A DNA stretch of 64,000 bases, from positions 62,001 to 126,000 of the forward strand of contig CAXSBR010000006.1 of NCBI GenBank assembly GCA_964236495.1, written 5' to 3'. Origin of the DNA: CAXSBR01 sp964236495 (GTDB lineage: Bacteria; Actinomycetota; Actinomycetes; Mycobacteriales; Jatrophihabitantaceae). The stretch's first letter is position 1. Every line of letters starts with the position of its first letter. Made by a program: the position numbers and the translations under genes. Under the pieces are notes generated by a model. It was not told the origin of the DNA, ran no database searches, and was given only the letters and a program-made list of their open reading frames with translations. Shown piece after piece: positions 17,715 to 24,982 of this stretch.

Positions 17715-17933
17715 CCGCACCAGATACCCGAGGATGTCCGCGACGAACTTGCCGGACGCGCTGCACGGGCGGGTAAGTCGCTCCAGGAGTACCTGCGCGC
17801 CAGGTTGATAGACAGCGCTGCGCGCCGGCCCGTCGAGGACGTCATCGCTCGGGCCCGCGAGCGCGTCGCCGTCACGGAGTCGCGGGTGGACGCGCAGTCG
17901 ATCCTGGCGGTTCGAGACGCCGACCGGCATTGA
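17715..17933 (+). pseudogene. VapB/FitA-type antitoxin remnant without start codon
   Basis: The frame reads 'IPEDVRDELAGRAARAGKSL' followed by 'QEYLRARLID' and ends 'VDAQSILAVRDADRH', the ribbon-helix-helix core and the C-terminus of actinobacterial FitA/VapB antitoxins. The N-terminal strand that should read like 'TIQIR' is replaced by 'TATRPHQ', and no ATG, GTG or TTG lies in frame between the upstream gene and this core. The stop overlaps a toxin remnant (TTGA at 17930). I read it as a decayed gene; a frameshift in the first 20 codons is the simplest cause. Confidence 0.6.
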
Positions 17934-18064
17934 GCCGGAGATTGGTCTGCGAACCATCGGCCGTCGTCGCCCTGCTGCTCGACGTTGGACCGACGGATCG
18001 CTCGGGCGCCGAACCTGCGCTGCACGGTCGTCGCGCGCTGATGCAGCTGTGCGGAGGCACGGCC
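17930..18064 (+). pseudogene. VapC (PIN-domain toxin) remnant
   Basis: After the antitoxin-like frame, this frame gives 'RLVCEPSAVVALLLDVGPTD', which matches the first strand and helix of a PIN-domain VapC ('VVDASAVVALLLD'). The first catalytic Asp is replaced by Glu-Pro. The match then fades, and the frame runs into the tRNA gene at 18078, so about 100 residues with the remaining acidic residues are missing. Together with the preceding entry this is a dead toxin-antitoxin pair beside a tRNA. Confidence 0.5.
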
Positions 18065-18077
18065 GCCGGACACATGG

Positions 18078-18151
18078 TGGAGCGGGTGACGAGAATCGAA
18101 CTCGCACTGTCAGCTTGGGAAGCTGATGTTCTGCCATTGAACTACACCCGC
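18078..18151 (-). tRNA. tRNA-Gly (anticodon CCC)
   Basis: Read on the minus strand, acceptor arm GCGGGTG pairs with CACCCGC, the D-arm contains AGTTCAATGG, and the anticodon stem TCAGC/GCTGA encloses loop TTCCCAA with anticodon CCC. The T-arm has GTTCGATTC. The discriminator is T and a CCA end is encoded at 18078-18080. It is 74 nt including CCA. Confidence 0.95.
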
Positions 18152-18328
18152 GTGGCTAGCGATCCTACCCAGGCGCTGCCTGGCCCTTGTGACGTCGGGC
18201 TCGAAAGCCGCAGGCCGATACAGACACTTTGCGGCTTTCGCGGCCTCGTCAGTGCGTGCGTGAGCTACGGTTGCAGGCAGCGGAGTGTCGTTCCTGACGG
18301 CGCCGACCACCAGCAGCGAGGACAAGCA

Positions 18329-18727
18329 ATGCTCATTTTTGGAACGCGTGGCTACGTGCAAGCCCTCGCCATGGTCACCTTCATCTGCAACCAGTGTCAC
18401 AACCCGGCAGCGCAGCGGGTGATGGAGCGCATTACCCGATTCACCCTGTTCTTCATTCCGCTGTTCCCGTTCAGCAAGTCTTACTCGACGACGTGCACCT
18501 TCTGCGGCCTGACGACGAAGATCAACAAAGAGATGGCCGACGGGTACGTCACCGCCTCCGCGCAGCAGGCCGCTGCCGGCCAGGGTCCGGCGCAAGAGCA
18601 GTTCGGCGAGCCCCAGCAGTACGGCCAGCCCCAGCAGTTCGGCCAGCCCCAGCAGTACGGCCAGCCCCAGCAGTACGGCCAGCCCCAGCAGTACGGCGAG
18701 CCCCAGCAGTTCGGCCAGCCTAAGTAG
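18329..18727 (+). CDS. Zinc-ribbon protein with Gln-rich repeat tail
   Basis: This 132-aa protein starts 'MLIFGTRGYVQALAMVTFIC' and carries two Cys pairs, 'CNQCHNPAAQR' near residue 20 and 'CTFCG' near 60, forming the zinc-ribbon of a small actinobacterial family. A hydrophobic segment 'FTLFFIPLFPFSK' lies between them, so it may be membrane-associated. Residues from about 93 onward are tandem 'EPQQYG/QPQQFG' hexapeptides encoded by an 18-bp repeat. ATG 18329 follows GAGGACA. Its function is unknown. Related repeat debris after the stop suggests the tail length varies. Confidence 0.85.
   Translation: MLIFGTRGYVQALAMVTFICNQCHNPAAQRVMERITRFTLFFIPLFPFSKSYSTTCTFCGLTTKINKEMADGYVTASAQQAAAGQGPAQEQFGEPQQYGQPQQFGQPQQYGQPQQYGQPQQYGEPQQFGQPK
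18608..18715 (+). repeat. 18-bp coding tandem repeat (six units)
   Basis: Six near-identical 18-bp units of the form (g/c)AGCCCCAGCAGT(A/T)CGGC encode PQQYGQ/PQQFGQ in the zinc-ribbon protein. A degenerate partial unit follows the stop codon (18728-18750), which suggests slippage once carried the coding repeat further. Confidence 0.9.
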
Positions 18728-18807
18728 TCGGCCAGCCCCCCAGCAGTAAGCGCCGCTGCTGTCCTCGTGACCGCGGAAGGGGCGCGACGGTGGTCTAGGG
18801 TTTTGCC

Positions 18808-19386
18808 GTGCTGCTCAGCGATCGTGATATCCGCGCCGAAGTCGAGGCTGAGCGGTTGTCGGTCCAGCCCTGGGATGCCGGGCTGGTGCAGCCTTCGAGC
18901 ATCGACGTCCGCCTGGACCGGTTTTTCCGTGTCTTCAACAACTCCGCCTACACCCACATCGACCCGTCCGTTCAGCAGGACGAGCTGACGACCCTGGTCG
19001 AGCCTGCGGCAGACGAGCCGTTCGTGCTCCACCCCGGGGAGTTCGTGCTCGGCTCGACGCTGGAAGTGCTGACCCTGCCCGACGACCTCGCCGGCCGGCT
19101 CGAAGGCAAGTCCTCGCTGGGTCGGCTGGGTTTGCTCACCCACTCCACCGCCGGATTCATCGACCCCGGTTTCACCGGCCACATCACCCTGGAACTGTCG
19201 AACGTGGCGAACCTGCCGATCACCCTGTGGCCAGGTATGAAGATCGGGCAGCTGTGCCTGTTCCGGCTGTCCAGCGCCGCGGAACATCCTTACGGCTCGG
19301 CGGTGTACGGCTCGCGCTACCAGGGCCAGCGCGGCCCTACCCCGTCCCGGTCGTATCAGAACTTCCGTACCTGGCCGACGACGTAG
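18808..19386 (+). CDS. dcd: dCTP deaminase (probably bifunctional dCTP deaminase/dUTPase)
   Basis: This 192-aa trimeric enzyme supplies dUMP for thymidylate synthesis. 'MLLSDRDIRAEVEAERL' opens the family fold, 'QPSSIDVRLDRFFRVF' and 'EGKSSLGRLGLLTHSTAGFI' are the nucleotide-binding and catalytic motifs (Glu in the latter lies in the deaminase site), and 'GSRYQGQRGPTPSRSYQNF' is the C-terminal lid. Actinobacterial members such as mycobacterial Dcd have both activities. The start is GTG 18808. Confidence 0.95.
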   Translation: MLLSDRDIRAEVEAERLSVQPWDAGLVQPSSIDVRLDRFFRVFNNSAYTHIDPSVQQDELTTLVEPAADEPFVLHPGEFVLGSTLEVLTLPDDLAGRLEGKSSLGRLGLLTHSTAGFIDPGFTGHITLELSNVANLPITLWPGMKIGQLCLFRLSSAAEHPYGSAVYGSRYQGQRGPTPSRSYQNFRTWPTT

Positions 19387-19400
19387 CCATGGCCGCGCAG

Positions 19401-19442
19401 TTTTGGTCAGCCACACTTACATTCGGTGGTGGATGACCAAAA
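19401..19442. terminator. Hairpin between convergent dcd and ilvE
   Basis: TTTTGGTCA at 19401-19409 pairs with TGACCAAAA at 19434-19442, with further imperfect pairing inside (GCCAC with GTGGA). The position between two converging genes fits a bidirectional terminator, though neither side has a U-tract after the stem. Confidence 0.55.
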
Positions 19443-19465
19443 GTTGAGGCGAAACTCAGCCGGCG

Positions 19466-20816
19466 TCAGCCAGCATCGACCAGCGTGTGCACCCAGCCGT
19501 GTGGGTCGGGGGCCGTACCGGTCTGCAGGTCGAGCAGGGCCGCGCGCAGCTGGGTGGCCACCGGGCCGGGCTCGCCATTGCCGACCGTCCATGACGCGGT
19601 GGCGCTCTTCACCGTGCCGACGGGCGTGATGACAGCGGCGGTACCGCACGCGAACACCTCGGTGATCTCGCCCGAAGCGTTGCCGGCCTGCCACTCGTCG
19701 GTGGAAATGCGTCCCTCCTCGGCGATGTAGCCCAGATCCTTCGCCATCACCAGCAACGAATCGCGGGTGACGCCGGCGAGCAGGCTGCCGGTGAGGGCCG
19801 GCGTCACGATCCGCGCGCTCGGACCGGTGCCATAGACGAAGAACAGGTTCATCCCGCCCATTTCCTCGACGTAGCGATGCTCGGCCGCGTCGAGCCAGAC
19901 GACCTGGTCGCACCCCTGCGCGGCCGCTTGCGCCTGCGGGGCGACTGTCGCGGCATAGTTGCCCGCGCACTTGGCCTCGCCGGTGCCGCCGTTCGCCGCG
20001 CGGGTGTACTCGGTGGACAGCCACACGCTGACCGGCTTGACGCCGTTGGGAAAGTACGGGCCGGCGGGCGAGGCGATGACGAGGAAGCTGTAGGCGTTGG
20101 CCGCGCGCACACCCAGGCCCACCTCGGTCGCGATCTCGAACGGGCGCAGATACAACGACGCGTCACCCGCTGTGTTTTCTACGGGCTCCGCTCCTCGCTT
20201 CGCTCGATGCTCNNNNNNNNNNNNNNNNNNNNNNNNNNNNNNNNNNNNNNNNNNNNNNNNNNNNNNNNNNNNNNNNNNNNNNNNNNNNNNNNNNNNNNNN
20301 NNNNNNNNNNNNACCCGCTGTGCTGTCTACGGGCTCCGCTCCTCGCTTCGCTCGATGCTCACCCGCTGTGCTGTCTACGGGCTCCGCTCCTCGCTTCGCT
20401 CGATGCTCACCCGCTCCGGGCACCCAGTCCTGGTCGACATCGACCAGTGCTTGCAGCGCATCCAGGAACAGGTCCGCAGGAACCTCGGCCATGCCGAGCC
20501 GGCGGGCCGACCTGGCAAACCGCGCGGCGTTCTGATCCGGCCGGAACGTCGCGATTGCGCCATTCGGCTGCCGGTAGGCCTTGAGCCCCTCGAAGATCAG
20601 CTGCCCGTAGTGCAGCGCCATCGTCGCCGGATCCAGCGTCAGCGGCGCGTAGGGCAGCACCTGGGCAGCACCCCAGGCGCCGTCGGCATAGTCGGCTCGC
20701 ACCATGTGATCGGTGAAGCTGCGCCCGAAACCAGGACTGGCCAGGACGGCCGCGCGCTGCTGCGCGGACACCGGATCGGCGTTACGGACGACAGAAATCG
20801 GCGAAGACGGCGACAT
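19466..20816 (-). CDS. ilvE: Branched-chain amino acid aminotransferase, interrupted by a repeat array and gap 1
   Basis: This is a fold-type IV PLP aminotransferase for Val, Leu and Ile. The N-terminal part (20816 down to 20409) has 'RSFTDHMVRADYADGAWG' and 'LHYGQLIFEGLKAYRQPNGA'; the C-terminal part (20164 down to 19466) has 'ASLYLRPFEIATE', 'EYTRAANGGTGEAKCAGNYA' (active-site Lys), 'EEMGGMNLFFVYG' and 'GEITEVFACGTAAVITPVG'. Between 'DVDQDWVPG' and 'ASLYLRPF' lie 48-bp repeats, which add GEHRAKRGAEPVDSTA units in frame, and a 100-N placeholder. The two halves are out of phase only because 100 is not a multiple of three. ATG 20816 has AGGATG upstream. Confidence 0.88.
20165..20408 (-). repeat. 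48-bp tandem repeat array within ilvE (at least three copies plus gap)
   Basis: Complete units lie at 20165-20212, 20313-20360 and 20361-20408, with Ns at 20213-20312. On the minus strand each unit encodes EHRAKRGAEPVDSTAG; the copy at 20165 reads EHRAKRGAEPVENTAG. All visible units are in the same phase as both flanking parts of ilvE. The true copy number is unknown because the array collapsed in assembly. Similar sequence precedes dnaX. Confidence 0.9.
20213..20312. other. Assembly gap 1 (100 N)
   Basis: Exactly 100 unknown bases, a conventional placeholder for a gap of unknown length, inside the ilvE repeat array. ilvE sequence on both sides shows that the join is correct even though its size is not. 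Confidence 0.97.
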
Positions 20817-20827
20817 ACTCGGACATC

Positions 20828-21787
20828 CTAATAAGCGGCGGGACGTGGCACGAGCCGATTTCGTGCGGTCGCTCGGCGCAAGGCCGGCAGAGCTCGTTCC
20901 AGCGGCAGGAAGGCCGCGATGGCGACGCAGTGCGGCAGAAAGCTGATCGTCACGCCGAGAAAGACGCTGAGATGGAACAGGTACATGCTGCCGGCGACCA
21001 TGCTGCGAGCACGGTCGGAGCGGGCCAGCAGCACCAGGGGCGAGCACAACTCCAGGCCGATCATCGCGAACTGCATCGGTACGAGCAGGTGTGGCCGGTC
21101 GATCAGCCAGCCGGAGAGAGCGGTGTGCCGGCGCAGCAGCGCCCGTTCGAGGACGGCGCCGGTGGGCCAGTCCGGGCCGCCGAAACGCAGCTTCGCCCAG
21201 CCGGCAAAGAAGTAGGTGGCGACCACCGCCAGTTGCACGCAGCGCAGCGCGAAGGCGCCCGACTCCGTCGATGCGACCCGGGCTGCTGCGTTCCCAGCCG
21301 GGTGAGATCGCGGCCGGCGGGCCACGGTGGGCAGCGCAGCCAGAACGACGAGGAACGCGTACCGGTCGTGGTCGACCTTGCCGTAGGACATCGCCAGCAG
21401 CATCCACGCGCTGTAGGCAACGGCAACCACGACGCCTGCCGTGCGCGCATAGCGGGCGCGTACATCGGCGACCAGAGCCAGCGCTGCAGCGGTCACGACG
21501 ACTATTTGCAGGACCACTGCAACCGAGTAAGTAGGCGTGGACAGGTGCAACAACCGGCTCACCTGCAGGGGTCGGTACAGCTGGCCGCCGAGCCGCGCAT
21601 GAGCCGACACCCAGGAGCTAGTGATCAGCACGTCCACCACGACCCAGCCGTGGACCAGCGCCGCGAACAGGCTGATTCGGGTGGCGGGAACGGGCTCGAA
21701 CCACCAGCTCGCCTGCTGCGCCGACGCAGACCTCCTCGGGGAGGCGGCGGTCGCGGCGGTCACCGAGACGTCCACGGCACTGAGCAC
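20828..21787 (-). CDS. HTTM-domain-like integral membrane protein
   Basis: This 319-aa protein has six or more hydrophobic segments. 'RISLFAALVHGWVVVDVLI', 'VVATYFFAGWAKLRFGGPDW' and 'SMYLFHLSVFLGVTISFLPH' resemble the HTTM (vitamin-K-dependent gamma-carboxylase-like) family. A substrate is not known for bacterial members. Its start region overlaps the end of the upstream gene by 28 bp, so the true start may be a GTG slightly inside. The pair with the next small protein is a recurrent actinobacterial arrangement. The ilvE start follows 12 bp downstream. Confidence 0.75.
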   Translation of the reverse strand: MLSAVDVSVTAATAASPRRSASAQQASWWFEPVPATRISLFAALVHGWVVVDVLITSSWVSAHARLGGQLYRPLQVSRLLHLSTPTYSVAVVLQIVVVTAAALALVADVRARYARTAGVVVAVAYSAWMLLAMSYGKVDHDRYAFLVVLAALPTVARRPRSHPAGNAAARVASTESGAFALRCVQLAVVATYFFAGWAKLRFGGPDWPTGAVLERALLRRHTALSGWLIDRPHLLVPMQFAMIGLELCSPLVLLARSDRARSMVAGSMYLFHLSVFLGVTISFLPHCVAIAAFLPLERALPALRRATARNRLVPRPAAY

Positions 21788-22245
21788 ACGACGTCATCGG
21801 TCTGCGACGCGCGCCGGCCGTTGCGGAGCTGGTAGTCGCGCTCGACCAACTGCACGCTCGCCACGTCGGCAGCTGGGTGGTATCGGGGCACGAGTAGTGC
21901 GAACTGGGCGCAGTCGGCGCGCAACGTCGACATCCGGCCCTCGAGTTCGGCCCGACGCGGCGCGCCGCCGGCGTTGGTCACGGCATGGGTGCGCCCGTCG
22001 ACGGTCACCGTCCGCACTGCCGCGATGCGCACGATGCCGTTGGGATCGTCGCGGGTGGCGTACATGCGAAAGGGTCCGAACGGGAAGTCGACGTCGTTGC
22101 CGAACAACGTCCCGCACAGCGTCAGCACGGCGACGAGCGCGGCGACGGCTAATCGGCGGCCTCGTGCCGCGCGAGTGAGCGCGTCAACGGCGGGCGACGC
22201 GTCGACGGGCGGCGGCGCCACATCGCGGCCGGCGCTGTTGTGCAC
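21760..22245 (-). CDS. Membrane-anchored hypothetical protein, partner of HTTM protein
   Basis: This 161-aa protein has one N-terminal membrane helix, 'RRLAVAALVAVLTLCGTLFG', then 'FPFGPFRMYATRDDPNG' and an extracytoplasmic domain. The 'FPFGPFRMYA' motif recurs in proteins encoded next to HTTM-type genes. It probably forms a unit with the overlapping downstream gene. The start is GTG 22245. Biochemical function is unknown. Confidence 0.7.
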   Translation of the reverse strand: MHNSAGRDVAPPPVDASPAVDALTRAARGRRLAVAALVAVLTLCGTLFGNDVDFPFGPFRMYATRDDPNGIVRIAAVRTVTVDGRTHAVTNAGGAPRRAELEGRMSTLRADCAQFALLVPRYHPAADVASVQLVERDYQLRNGRRASQTDDVVCSVPWTSR

Positions 22246-22282
22246 AACCGCTGAGGCTAGCGCCCGCTGCCAGCGGAATGGC

Positions 22283-22447
22283 TCAGCCGACGAGTGTGCC
22301 TGCAGGGTCGAGAACCTCGGCGGTCTCGTCCCAGAACGCTCCGCTGTCGAGCACTTCGTAGCGCTCGTCGAGGATGTCGAGTCCGGTGGGGGTAGCCGGG
22401 TCGTTATCGGCGACCGGTCGGCGCAGGAGCTGATTGAACGTCTTCAC
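22283..22447 (-). CDS. Small hypothetical protein, 54 aa
   Basis: This short frame from GTG 22447 has natural-looking acidic composition: 'VKTFNQLLRRPVADNDPATP', then 'TGLDILDERYEVLDSG' and 'AFWDETAEVLDPAG'. There is only a weak ribosome-binding site (CAGG). It lies between the HTTM pair and the next membrane protein, all on the same strand. It may be a real small protein or the C-terminal remnant of a longer one. Confidence 0.4.
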   Translation of the reverse strand: MKTFNQLLRRPVADNDPATPTGLDILDERYEVLDSGAFWDETAEVLDPAGTLVG

Positions 22448-22561
22448 AACTGTATTACCTGTCAGTGGGGGTTTTCGTGACGCAGAACCACATGATCATT
22501 CCGGGCCCGCGCGGCTGCGGCAAGCCGACCGTGCCGGCGGCGGCCGATTGGGACCGATTCG

Positions 22562-23371
22562 TTACCGCGCCACCAGTAGCACCGAGGTGCCGGCCTCCCA
22601 CTTGGCGTGCGCTTCGTCGGTGACGGTGAACGCGATGGAGTCGGTGCCCGGTTCCGGTCGCACCCGGCACTGCACGGTGTAGGAGTGGCCAGGCCGAATA
22701 CGGAAGTCGGGTGGGCATCGCATCTGCGCTCCAAACGGCGGCGCCACGTGGCCTGTGCTGGTTTCGGAGATGTCGAGGGCGGCGTAGTAGCGAAAGGTGA
22801 CGGTGTAGGTATGGCCGGCCACCAATGTCTTCGCCAACGCCGCAGGCCCGGCAACGACGGTGTCGTGGTGTCGGTATTTCACCGCCAGTGGACCGACCCG
22901 AACGCCGACCGCCTGCGCTTCGGGTAGTGGCACCGGCCCCGGCACCGACTGTCCCGAGGCGAAGGTGACCCGCACCGTTGCAGGCGGCGTGGGTGAGGGT
23001 GCCGGCCGCCCGTTGGTCGACGTGCCCCTGGCGCGCGTCCCGCCGCCGAAGCCGGGATCGAAGATGAAACTGCTCGACCGGGTCGGCGTGCTGGCGGCCA
23101 AGGGCGAACTGGAGTGGCCGTCGCTGTGCCGGACCAGGAGCAACGCGCCGGACGCGAGCACTGCAGCGGCCGCTACTGCGGCCACCGCGCGCGCAGGTTG
23201 GTGCGGGGCTTGGCGCTCCGACGGACCGAAGCGCACGATCTCGGCTTCCGAGCCGACGGGCGTGCCCTCGTTGACGAGAACGACGAAGCCCGGTTCGGCA
23301 GCGGTGGCGCGAGTGCGCTGTACGCTCAGCTTGCCCTCACGGACCCGCGGTCCTTCGCTGCTCGGGCGCAT
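22562..23371 (-). CDS. Hypothetical single-pass membrane protein
   Basis: From ATG 23371, five bases after the LacI stop, this is 269 aa. A cytoplasmic N-terminal part is followed by one membrane helix (about residues 62-82, 'ARAVAAVAAAAVLASGALLL') and a Ser/Pro/Thr-rich linker. The outer domain is about 140 aa and includes 'VAGHTYTVTFRYYAALDI' and 'RIRPGHSYTVQCRVRPEPG', beta-rich as in immunoglobulin-like domains. It may be cotranscribed with the regulator. I do not recognise a family. Confidence 0.65.
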   Translation of the reverse strand: MRPSSEGPRVREGKLSVQRTRATAAEPGFVVLVNEGTPVGSEAEIVRFGPSERQAPHQPARAVAAVAAAAVLASGALLLVRHSDGHSSSPLAASTPTRSSSFIFDPGFGGGTRARGTSTNGRPAPSPTPPATVRVTFASGQSVPGPVPLPEAQAVGVRVGPLAVKYRHHDTVVAGPAALAKTLVAGHTYTVTFRYYAALDISETSTGHVAPPFGAQMRCPPDFRIRPGHSYTVQCRVRPEPGTDSIAFTVTDEAHAKWEAGTSVLLVAR

Positions 23372-23375
23372 GCGG

Positions 23376-24371
23376 TCAGCCGGCCAAGCCCAGCGAGCCG
23401 CGGATCTGCGGCTCGGGGGAGTAGACGGTGCGTCCACCCGGGCTGCCGTCTATCGCGCCAACTGTCTCGTTGACCGCAGCGGCCACGAGTTGCTCCACTG
23501 GCCAGCGATAGGTGGACAGGGGTGGCGTGAGCAGCCGGGACAGTGAGTGGTCGTCGTAACCCAGCACCGAGATGTCGCCCGGTATATGCAGTCGGAGCGT
23601 GCGAGCAGCCTCGTAGATTCCGTACGCCAGCGAGTCGGCCAGGCAGAAGACGGCGGTCGGCCGGTCGGCGCTGCTCAGCACCTCGCGCGCGACCTTGCCC
23701 GCGCCGTCGAGGTCGTGCGGGCAGGTGTGCATAGTGACGCTGATGCCCAGTGTCGACGCCAGTTCGGTGGCCATCGCCTCCGCCGGCCGGTCGGGCGTGC
23801 TGATCCCTCCCGGCGTCAGCACCGCGACGCGGCGATGACCGAGCTCGGCCAGTCGGCGCAGGGCGTCGCTCACGCCGGCCCGGTTGTCGAAGACGAGTTC
23901 GGCGGCGGTGTCGGCGCCGGGCAGGCCGTCGCCGATGGAGACCAACGCCGTTCGCTGCGCCAGTGGCGTCCAGTGTGCGGCCTGCGGATCCACCGGCAGC
24001 ACGATCAGGCCGTCGACGCGTTGGTCGACCAGACCGCGAGCGAGCGTTGCCTCCCGGTCGGCGTCGTTGGAGGCGTCGACGATGAGTGCCTGCCGGCCCG
24101 CGTCGAGCAGACCCCGGCCCAGGGTGGCAGCGAGATTCTGCTGCCACACGTCGGCCAGCGACCCACACAGGACACCGACGAACCCGGTGCGTCCGGAGGC
24201 CAGCGCCCGCGCGATGGGATCGACCTGATAGCCCAGCCGATCGGCCACCTTCCGCACGCGACGTTGGGTCTGCGGTGTGACCTGCAGGCCGCGCAGGGCG
24301 TAGGACACCGCGGCGGTGGACAAGCCGGTCTCGTCGGCTATGTCGCGCAACGTCGGCCGCCGATACGTCAC
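23376..24371 (-). CDS. LacI family transcriptional regulator
   Basis: This 331-aa regulator opens with the LacI helix-turn-helix, 'PTLRDIADETGLSTAAVSYA', and the hinge 'RVRKVADRLGYQVDPIARAL'. The periplasmic-binding-protein-like domain follows with 'DGLIVLPVDP' and 'ISVLGYDDHSLSRLLTPPLS'. No sugar genes are next to it; it is divergent from ffs and precedes a membrane protein. The effector and targets are unknown. Confidence 0.9.
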   Translation of the reverse strand: MTYRRPTLRDIADETGLSTAAVSYALRGLQVTPQTQRRVRKVADRLGYQVDPIARALASGRTGFVGVLCGSLADVWQQNLAATLGRGLLDAGRQALIVDASNDADREATLARGLVDQRVDGLIVLPVDPQAAHWTPLAQRTALVSIGDGLPGADTAAELVFDNRAGVSDALRRLAELGHRRVAVLTPGGISTPDRPAEAMATELASTLGISVTMHTCPHDLDGAGKVAREVLSSADRPTAVFCLADSLAYGIYEAARTLRLHIPGDISVLGYDDHSLSRLLTPPLSTYRWPVEQLVAAAVNETVGAIDGSPGGRTVYSPEPQIRGSLGLAG

Positions 24372-24465
24372 GCCGACGAGGATAGGCGCTGCCCTGCTGC
24401 GGCACGTCGGCGTTCCGTTGCGCGCTCGGGCCCGGGGCCGGTGCGGTGTGACGGCTAGACTCTGC

Positions 24466-24559
24466 TCCGACCCCTCGCGTGGTGTTCACCCTGCGAACCT
24501 CCCCAGGGCCGGAAGGCAGCAAGGATAAGCAGGCTCTGTCAGGTGCGCGAGGGGTCGCC
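24466..24559 (+). ncRNA. ffs: Signal recognition particle RNA (small, 4.5S type)
   Basis: The outer stem CGACCCCTCGCG at 24468-24479 pairs perfectly with CGCGAGGGGTCG at 24546-24557. The apical domain IV is intact: CCTCCCCAGGGCCGGAAGGC and then AGCAAGG, with the GGAA tetraloop and the Ffh-binding internal loops. The ffs-dnaX order is standard in actinobacteria. Confidence 0.95.
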
Positions 24560-24585
24560 TTCTCCATATGGCTCTTTGCGCGAGC

Positions 24586-24643
24586 GCTCATCGCTGTGCG
24601 GGTTCCGCGCCTCGCTCCTTCGTCGCTGCGATGCTCACCCGCA
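24586..24643 (-). repeat. Inverted single copy of the dnaX/ilvE repeat family
   Basis: Read on the minus strand the segment is GGGTGAGCATCGCAGCGACG then AAGGAGCG, closely matching the start of the 63-bp units at 24831 and 24894, and ends ACCCGCACAGCGAT like the end of those units. It therefore stands in opposite orientation to the array across gap 2. Confidence 0.65.
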
Positions 24644-24730
24644 ACCCCTTGCCGGCTCGTGCGGGCCAGCGTCGGCCGCGCAGCGTAGATCCTGTCGAAC
24701 TGTCGCACTCCTTCACTACTGTGCTGAGCG

Positions 24731-24830
24731 NNNNNNNNNNNNNNNNNNNNNNNNNNNNNNNNNNNNNNNNNNNNNNNNNNNNNNNNNNNNNNNNNNNNNN
24801 NNNNNNNNNNNNNNNNNNNNNNNNNNNNNN
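24731..24830. other. Assembly gap 2 (100 N)
   Basis: A second gap of exactly 100 N, bordered on the right by tandem repeats of the same family as those at gap 1. About 90 bp on its left (24644-24730) contains nothing I can identify. Confidence 0.97.
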
Positions 24831-24956
24831 TGGGTGAGCATCGAGCGACGAAGGAGCGGACCGTCCAGCGAGCGGAGCCCATAGAGGGCACAGTGGGTGA
24901 GCATCGAGCGACGAAGGAGCGGACCGTCCAGCGAGCGGAGCCCATAGACGGCACAG
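24831..24956 (+). repeat. 63-bp tandem repeats upstream of dnaX (two complete units plus gap)
   Basis: Units at 24831-24893 and 24894-24956 differ by about one base. In the dnaX frame each reads GEHRATKERTVQRAEPI followed by (D/E)GT, so the array is in frame with dnaX. Both the DNA and the encoded peptide resemble the 48-bp ilvE unit (GEHRA...AEPV(D/E)(S/N)T). Confidence 0.88.
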
Positions 24957-24982
24957 CGATTGCTGGCTCGGGTTCTGAGCCA

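Noticed and set aside
20213..20312. Reading ilvE as two genes or a pseudogene because the halves are in different frames
   Set aside because: The phase difference comes from the arbitrary 100-N length; repeats on both sides are in phase with their own half.
20165..20408. CRISPR array
   Set aside because: The 48-bp units are directly adjacent with no unique spacers, and no cas genes are in the window; the same holds for the 63-bp, 18-bp and 15-bp repeats.
22477..22622. Short plus-strand frame with a P-loop-like 'PGPRGCGKPT'
   Set aside because: It resembles the dnaX Walker A by DNA similarity over about 20 bases only, is about 48 codons, and runs into the convergent membrane-protein gene; probably chance.
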